DNA of 36,431 nucleotides from the IMG/VR virus record IMGVR_UViG_3300037551_000050, positions 1 to 36,431 of that record; one strand, 5' to 3'. Below are positions 33,242 to 36,431 of the stretch, piece by piece (the stretch's first letter is position 1; each line of letters begins with the position of its first letter). The notes beneath the pieces were generated by a model. That model searched no databases. It saw only the letters and a list, made by a program, of their open reading frames with translations, and had not been told where the DNA came from. Position numbers and translations under genes: made by a program. Source of the stretch: a virus.

Positions 33242-33278
33242 GCAAAAAGGCCAAAATCAGAGGTATAAGCAAATCAGT
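33242..33278 (+). promoter_or_regulatory. Plus-strand phage promoter P6 (TATAAG class)
   Basis: GCAAAA begins at 33242 and TATAAG at 33264, 22 nt apart, followed by CAAATCAG. The downstream tail is the least conserved of the six. The leader to the ATG at 33319 is about 45 nt. Confidence 0.6.
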
Positions 33279-33318
33279 CTAGCTCCCTGATGATGCCCAC
33301 AGACAATGGAGAATACAC

Positions 33319-34014
33319 ATGGATGAAAAGTTTACACGAGAACGTATGTTAAACCTCGTCAAAGATCAACAGAAGCAGCACGGAAGTGCAGAAGTCTACG
33401 CTATGTGCCTGTCACCACAAGCAGAGAAAGACATAGAGGGATGGGGTATGTCAGATTTGGAAAAGATTTTCTTCACGAAATGGAGAGCATTGATCAAACA
33501 TCCATCATCGACCAAATTTGAGCTTAGATTACGTGAATGTATTACCCTATTTCTGGGAACAACCCCAATATACGATTGCCCTGAAACAAAAGTTATGCCT
33601 TTCAGGGATCTGAGCACAGAAGAAAAAAGCAAGTATCTCGAACAACGTAGGAAATATGTGCATGCACTTGATCCCAGCACAACAAAAGGAAAGGGTCAAA
33701 GGAACGAGACTTTTACAAAAGAACGGCTTCTAAAACTAAAACAAGATCAACAGAAGCAGCACGGGAACGATGCGGATTTTGTGACGTGCCTAACACTGCA
33801 ATCAGAAAAGGACATAGAGGGCTGGGATGAGGAGAGTCTGGGGAAAATTATATACACAAGAATTCAGCAAGGGGCTAGTGCACGGGAATGCTTTGGAATG
33901 CTTATGGGAACAGCCCCTATGTACGACTGCTGTGAAACAAAGATGGTTCTTTTAAGCGAGCTGACACCAGCAGAAAGAGAACAGTTGTTTGAACAGCGGA
34001 AAATGTGGGGCTAG
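33319..34014 (+). CDS. Hypothetical protein made of two tandem repeats
   Basis: Unrecognised 231-residue protein composed of two related units (about 5-113 and 132-230). Shared landmarks are FT-R/K-ER-hL, DQQKQHG, EKDIEGW, a P-x-YDC-ETK block, and L-hE-QR near the end. Part of the repeat is still identical at DNA level (21 nt near 33363 and 33747), while much has diverged. Each unit has two to four Cys but no clear zinc-finger spacing. GGAG lies 8 nt before the ATG and promoter P6 is just upstream. Internal duplication usually gives a pseudo-dimer; the partner is unknown. Confidence 0.75.
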   Translation: MDEKFTRERMLNLVKDQQKQHGSAEVYAMCLSPQAEKDIEGWGMSDLEKIFFTKWRALIKHPSSTKFELRLRECITLFLGTTPIYDCPETKVMPFRDLSTEEKSKYLEQRRKYVHALDPSTTKGKGQRNETFTKERLLKLKQDQQKQHGNDADFVTCLTLQSEKDIEGWDEESLGKIIYTRIQQGASARECFGMLMGTAPMYDCCETKMVLLSELTPAEREQLFEQRKMWG

Positions 34015-34080
34015 TACAAGTACCGCCAAACAAGTGGTATTGGGTACGTTTGATCACAAATCAGCAAAGGAGAGATCGAA

Positions 34081-34485
34081 TTGGGATACGCAGAACGATT
34101 CAACCTGAACGAAACCCCAAGATGTTTTGGGCATAGCGAATGCTATGACGATGACGACACCGATTGCAAAGCCTGCAAGCATATGCATACCTGCCGGCAA
34201 GAAGTGACAAGACAATCAGCGGCAGCTATGCCAAGAGTAGCAACTTCCTATACCCCTTTCCGGCCTTCTGTCTCTACTCCTACCCGGCTCACCTATACAC
34301 CAAGCTACGCATCAAACTACAGGCACAGTAGTTACCCATCTGCCGATGTATCCACATGGGAGCCAGGTCCTATCAGTGAAAAGGATAAACCAGCCCCTCG
34401 GTTCTTCAAAGATGGTGCTGCTGGTGCAGCTAGAGGTATGTTCTATGAGTTCTGGAGATTCTGGACCGTGTTCCGGCTCAAGTAA
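34081..34485 (+). CDS. Small Cys-cluster protein
   Basis: A 134-residue protein starting with TTG; GGAG lies 8 nt upstream and no better start exists. The N-terminus has Cys15, 21, 29, 32 and 38 in a PRCFG-x4-CYDDDD-x2-C-x2-C pattern, a form I have seen in many small phage proteins and likely a zinc or metal site. The middle (45-95) is Ser/Thr/Pro/Tyr-rich and probably disordered; the C-terminus has an aromatic helix (GMFYEFWRFWTVFRLK). Function is unknown. It sits between the duplicated-repeat gene and the helicase. Confidence 0.65.
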   Translation: MGYAERFNLNETPRCFGHSECYDDDDTDCKACKHMHTCRQEVTRQSAAAMPRVATSYTPFRPSVSTPTRLTYTPSYASNYRHSSYPSADVSTWEPGPISEKDKPAPRFFKDGAAGAARGMFYEFWRFWTVFRLK

Positions 34486-34503
34486 CAAAGATCTAATGAC
34501 ACA

Positions 34504-34530
34504 GCTGTACTAGACTGAGTCTAGTACAGC
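34504..34530 (+). other. Perfect 12-bp inverted repeat before the helicase
   Basis: GCTGTACTAGAC (34504-34515) and GTCTAGTACAGC (34519-34530) pair perfectly around a TGA loop, between the gene ending at 34485 and the helicase ribosome site (AGGAGAG). No T-run follows. It could be a dyad operator for a dimeric regulator, an attenuator or an RNA-processing site. Confidence 0.6.
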
Positions 34531-34553
34531 CGCGTTACAACATAGGAGAGAAA

Positions 34554-36431
34554 ATGGCCGACCTGCATTTGATCAAGAGAGATCCTGACAAGGGTTACTT
34601 CGGTAGGCAGCTGTGGATACCAAAGAAACATGTGAACGTACGATCGATCAAGGCAGGGTTAGAATTTCCTGTGGTGGGAGAAGAGGGTATTGATTACAAA
34701 CAGCTGTGGGAAGAAAACGAGACACACATCATAGTACCTAGAGAATTCATTCCCAGAGATCAGTACCCCCTTCTCTCATTTCCCATTATCCAAACTGGCC
34801 CTACTACCTTTCCCGCTATCAAATTCAAGAGTCGAATAGAGCTAGATAAGAAGAAGCCACACCTAACGCTTCAGAGAGACGCATTCAAAGCAATGTGCGC
34901 CGCTCGAAGTGGAATCTTGAACCTAGCTTGTGGCAAGGGAAAATCAGTAATATCGTTACATCATATAGCTAGTCGGGGTGTGCCAGCATTGGTAGTCGTG
35001 AATAACACCACACTCATAAATCAATGGAGTGGCTTCATTAACAAGTTCTTGGAGGTAGAAGGTGGTATTGGATTAGTGCAAGGGCCACCAGATACTTGGG
35101 ATTGGGAAAGAAGAGGCATAGTAATTGTTATGATCAATTCTCTATCCTTGCGATATGAAGAGCTGCCGGATGGTTTTGATCGATACTTCGGAGGGGTATA
35201 CTATGATGAGTGTTTTGTAGCCGGCACCCCTGTAGATGGGGTACCTATAGAATCCAGGCATGTGGGGGATATAATCAGATCGTATGATGAGGCAACAGAT
35301 ACCATTACTATTGGTCGCGTGACCAAGACAAGCAAGACACGTCCAACATCACTGGTATGTCTGTGTGTAGAAGGTACGACATACTATTGCACGCCATCCC
35401 ACCCATTCAGAACCGCAGGTGGGTGGGTACATGCTGGTGAGCTGGTAACAGGAGACTACATAAAGGGAGCAGATAATGCCAAACATAGAAACCGTATGCA
35501 CAGTTTGCCAGCAACCAGTAGTGCTGAGCAGCAGACACAAGAAGTACTCATTCAGAAAAACGGGGAGAGCCTACTGCTCCAAGAAATGTTTCATAGACCG
35601 ATGCAGGAATATCTGGTCGGAGACCATGAGAAAGACCAACATATCCAGATCGGACATTCTGTCCGAACGTATGAAGAAGCACAACCCCATGGACAACCCA
35701 GACACCAAGAAACGTGCGTGGGCAAAACTAAGCAAAATGCATTTGAAGCCAACGGTACAAGGAGGGAACGGGAAGCCAGCACCTGTACCTCAGATGAGTC
35801 TATATACTGCCCTAAGGGAGAAAGAGCGGGGATGGTTCTTAGAGCATATAGTTCAGACGAACAAGCCAAGATACAAGGGCAGCTACCCAACACACTACAA
35901 ACTAGATATAGCGAACCCAGCCAAACTGATATGTGTGGAAGTAGACGGGAGATCCCATCACGGAGTGAGAAAAGTACAAGACAAGAAGAAGGACAAGCTC
36001 TTACGTGGTTTAGGGTGGACAGTGTTGAGATTCTCGAACCGGGAAGTGATCAGACATTTGGCGGAGTGTGTCCAGACGGTTTTGTCTACAATCTAGAAGT
36101 GGCTGATACCCACACATATCTTGCGGGTAACCTGGTTGTTCATAATTGTCATCATCTTAGTGCTCCTCTATTTGTAAACTGTGCGCCTCTGTTTTACGGA
36201 GCACGGTACGGACTGACAGCAACAGTCAACAGAGAGGATGGTCTCGAGTCCATCTATCAGTACCACATCGGTCCTGTCTTCTTCCGTGACCTGATGCAAG
36301 ATCTAAAGCCTCGTATCTACATCCAAGAGATGCCAACTCACATCAACTTCCAGGACCCTGAGGTCAAGAAGGAGATATCAGACTGCAGGGGTATGCCAAG
36401 CATACCCAAGCTTCGTGGGTATCTGTGTACC
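34554..36431 (+). CDS. SF2 DNA helicase interrupted by an intein (partial)
   Basis: The frame is open to the right edge (626 codons seen). The N-extein (219 residues) has Walker A LACGKGKS (124-131). Motif II, DECHH, is split: DE at 218-219 and CHH from residue 532, with an intein of 312 residues between them. After it comes GLTATVNREDG (motif III type). The set fits UvsW/XPB/ResIII-type SF2 helicases, which phages use for recombination, repair and fork restart. AGGAGAG lies 4-5 nt before the ATG. Without splicing the ATPase motif is destroyed, so function depends on the intein. The C-terminal helicase domain continues outside the window. Confidence 0.9.
   Translation, partial: MADLHLIKRDPDKGYFGRQLWIPKKHVNVRSIKAGLEFPVVGEEGIDYKQLWEENETHIIVPREFIPRDQYPLLSFPIIQTGPTTFPAIKFKSRIELDKKKPHLTLQRDAFKAMCAARSGILNLACGKGKSVISLHHIASRGVPALVVVNNTTLINQWSGFINKFLEVEGGIGLVQGPPDTWDWERRGIVIVMINSLSLRYEELPDGFDRYFGGVYYDECFVAGTPVDGVPIESRHVGDIIRSYDEATDTITIGRVTKTSKTRPTSLVCLCVEGTTYYCTPSHPFRTAGGWVHAGELVTGDYIKGADNAKHRNRMHSLPATSSAEQQTQEVLIQKNGESLLLQEMFHRPMQEYLVGDHEKDQHIQIGHSVRTYEEAQPHGQPRHQETCVGKTKQNAFEANGTRREREASTCTSDESIYCPKGERAGMVLRAYSSDEQAKIQGQLPNTLQTRYSEPSQTDMCGSRREIPSRSEKSTRQEEGQALTWFRVDSVEILEPGSDQTFGGVCPDGFVYNLEVADTHTYLAGNLVVHNCHHLSAPLFVNCAPLFYGARYGLTATVNREDGLESIYQYHIGPVFFRDLMQDLKPRIYIQEMPTHINFQDPEVKKEISDCRGMPSIPKLRGYLCT
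35211..36146 (+). mobile_element. Intein with intact splicing blocks, 312 aa
   Basis: In the helicase frame, block A starts CFVAGTPVDG (Cys1). Block B is YYCTPSHPF with the Thr and His expected for the N-to-S shift. Block F/G is YNLEVADTHTYLAGN then VVHN, followed by Cys+1. All key residues (Cys1, TxxH, penultimate His, terminal Asn, +1 Cys) are present, so splicing is expected. The roughly 200 residues between the B and F blocks contain no LAGLIDADG or HNH motif in this frame and look low in information; a separate endonuclease ORF occupies the same DNA in the +1 frame. Insertion is between E and C of the DECH motif, a conserved site typical of inteins. Confidence 0.93.
35476..36096 (+). CDS. 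Out-of-frame homing endonuclease (DUF559/Vsr-like)
   Basis: A 206-residue protein encoded entirely within the intein but one base out of frame with it. N-terminus: CTVC (residues 8-11) and CSKKC (about 34-38), a zinc-finger-like pair of pairs. A NUMOD3-like NPMDNPDTKKRAWAKL segment (about 70-85) follows, typical of homing endonucleases. C-terminus: a DUF559/Vsr-type nuclease, KLDIA, then CVEVDGRSHH, then KDKLLRGLGWTVLRFSNREV, giving the D/E-x-D-H and Lys set of the PD-(D/E)xK/EDxHD class. AGGGAG lies 6 nt before the ATG, so it can be translated on its own. It presumably cuts an intein-less helicase allele to spread the element. Whether it is also made by frameshifting cannot be seen. Confidence 0.88.
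   Translation: MPNIETVCTVCQQPVVLSSRHKKYSFRKTGRAYCSKKCFIDRCRNIWSETMRKTNISRSDILSERMKKHNPMDNPDTKKRAWAKLSKMHLKPTVQGGNGKPAPVPQMSLYTALREKERGWFLEHIVQTNKPRYKGSYPTHYKLDIANPAKLICVEVDGRSHHGVRKVQDKKKDKLLRGLGWTVLRFSNREVIRHLAECVQTVLSTI

Noticed and set aside
34489-34522. Seventh TATAAG-class promoter ahead of the helicase
   Set aside because: CAAAGA is 22 nt before TACTAGAC, but the core differs from TATAAG in two places and falls within the perfect palindrome.
35470-36077. In-frame LAGLIDADG or HNH endonuclease in the intein
   Set aside because: Translation in the splicing frame shows no such motif; the nuclease is in the +1 frame.

Overview
The window is part of the genome of a double-stranded DNA tailed bacteriophage, probably a large one with a contractile tail. 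Direct evidence is a large terminase subunit, a portal protein, a probable capsid-maturation protease, a gpV/VgrG-like baseplate spike and a long tail fibre with a hydrolase domain. The most striking gene encodes a 2059-residue single-chain RNA polymerase that joins complete bacterial-type beta and beta-prime sequences. Shine-Dalgarno sites, ATGA/TAATG gene overlaps and sigma70-like promoters indicate a bacterial host. The host cannot be named from this sequence.

Layout. Minus-strand blocks carry virion genes. Block 1 (9-4697) has a probable prohead protease and glycine-zipper virion proteins. Block 2 (7680-24701, read right to left) has RNA polymerase, baseplate spike, a collagen-like protein, a tail fibre with an SGNH hydrolase, three unknown genes and the terminase. 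Block 3 (26590-33178) has a KTA-motif virion protein, a collagen-tailed protein, two unknowns and the portal. Plus-strand islands carry small, mostly unrecognised genes: 4795-7644, 24807-26593 (including an 18-bp/6-residue tandem-repeat gene) and 33319 to the right edge. The last island ends in an SF2 helicase interrupted by an intein exactly in its DECH motif.

Regulation. Six plus-strand transcription units start with a shared two-part element: an A-rich GMAAAW box, about 16 nt, then TATAAG followed by a partly conserved RAYABTG tail. It is unlike the minus-strand promoters, two of which are identical in both boxes (TTGACA, 18 nt, TATCAT). Plus-strand units often end in hairpins whose 3' arm is pyrimidine-rich (TCTTCT or TTCTCT). 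One such promoter-terminator pair (9524-9767) encloses no convincing protein gene and may make a small RNA. The simplest model, which is inference, is that the phage polymerase is made with the virion genes, possibly packaged, and reads the TATAAG class of promoters, while host RNA polymerase reads the TTGACA/TATCAT class.

Main novelty. Inside the helicase intein the splicing blocks are intact and in frame, but the homing endonuclease (zinc finger, NUMOD-like segment, DUF559/Vsr-like nuclease) is a separate ORF in the +1 frame with its own ribosome binding site. The intein frame stays open for about 200 codons underneath it. The same DNA therefore codes an intein linker and a free-standing endonuclease.
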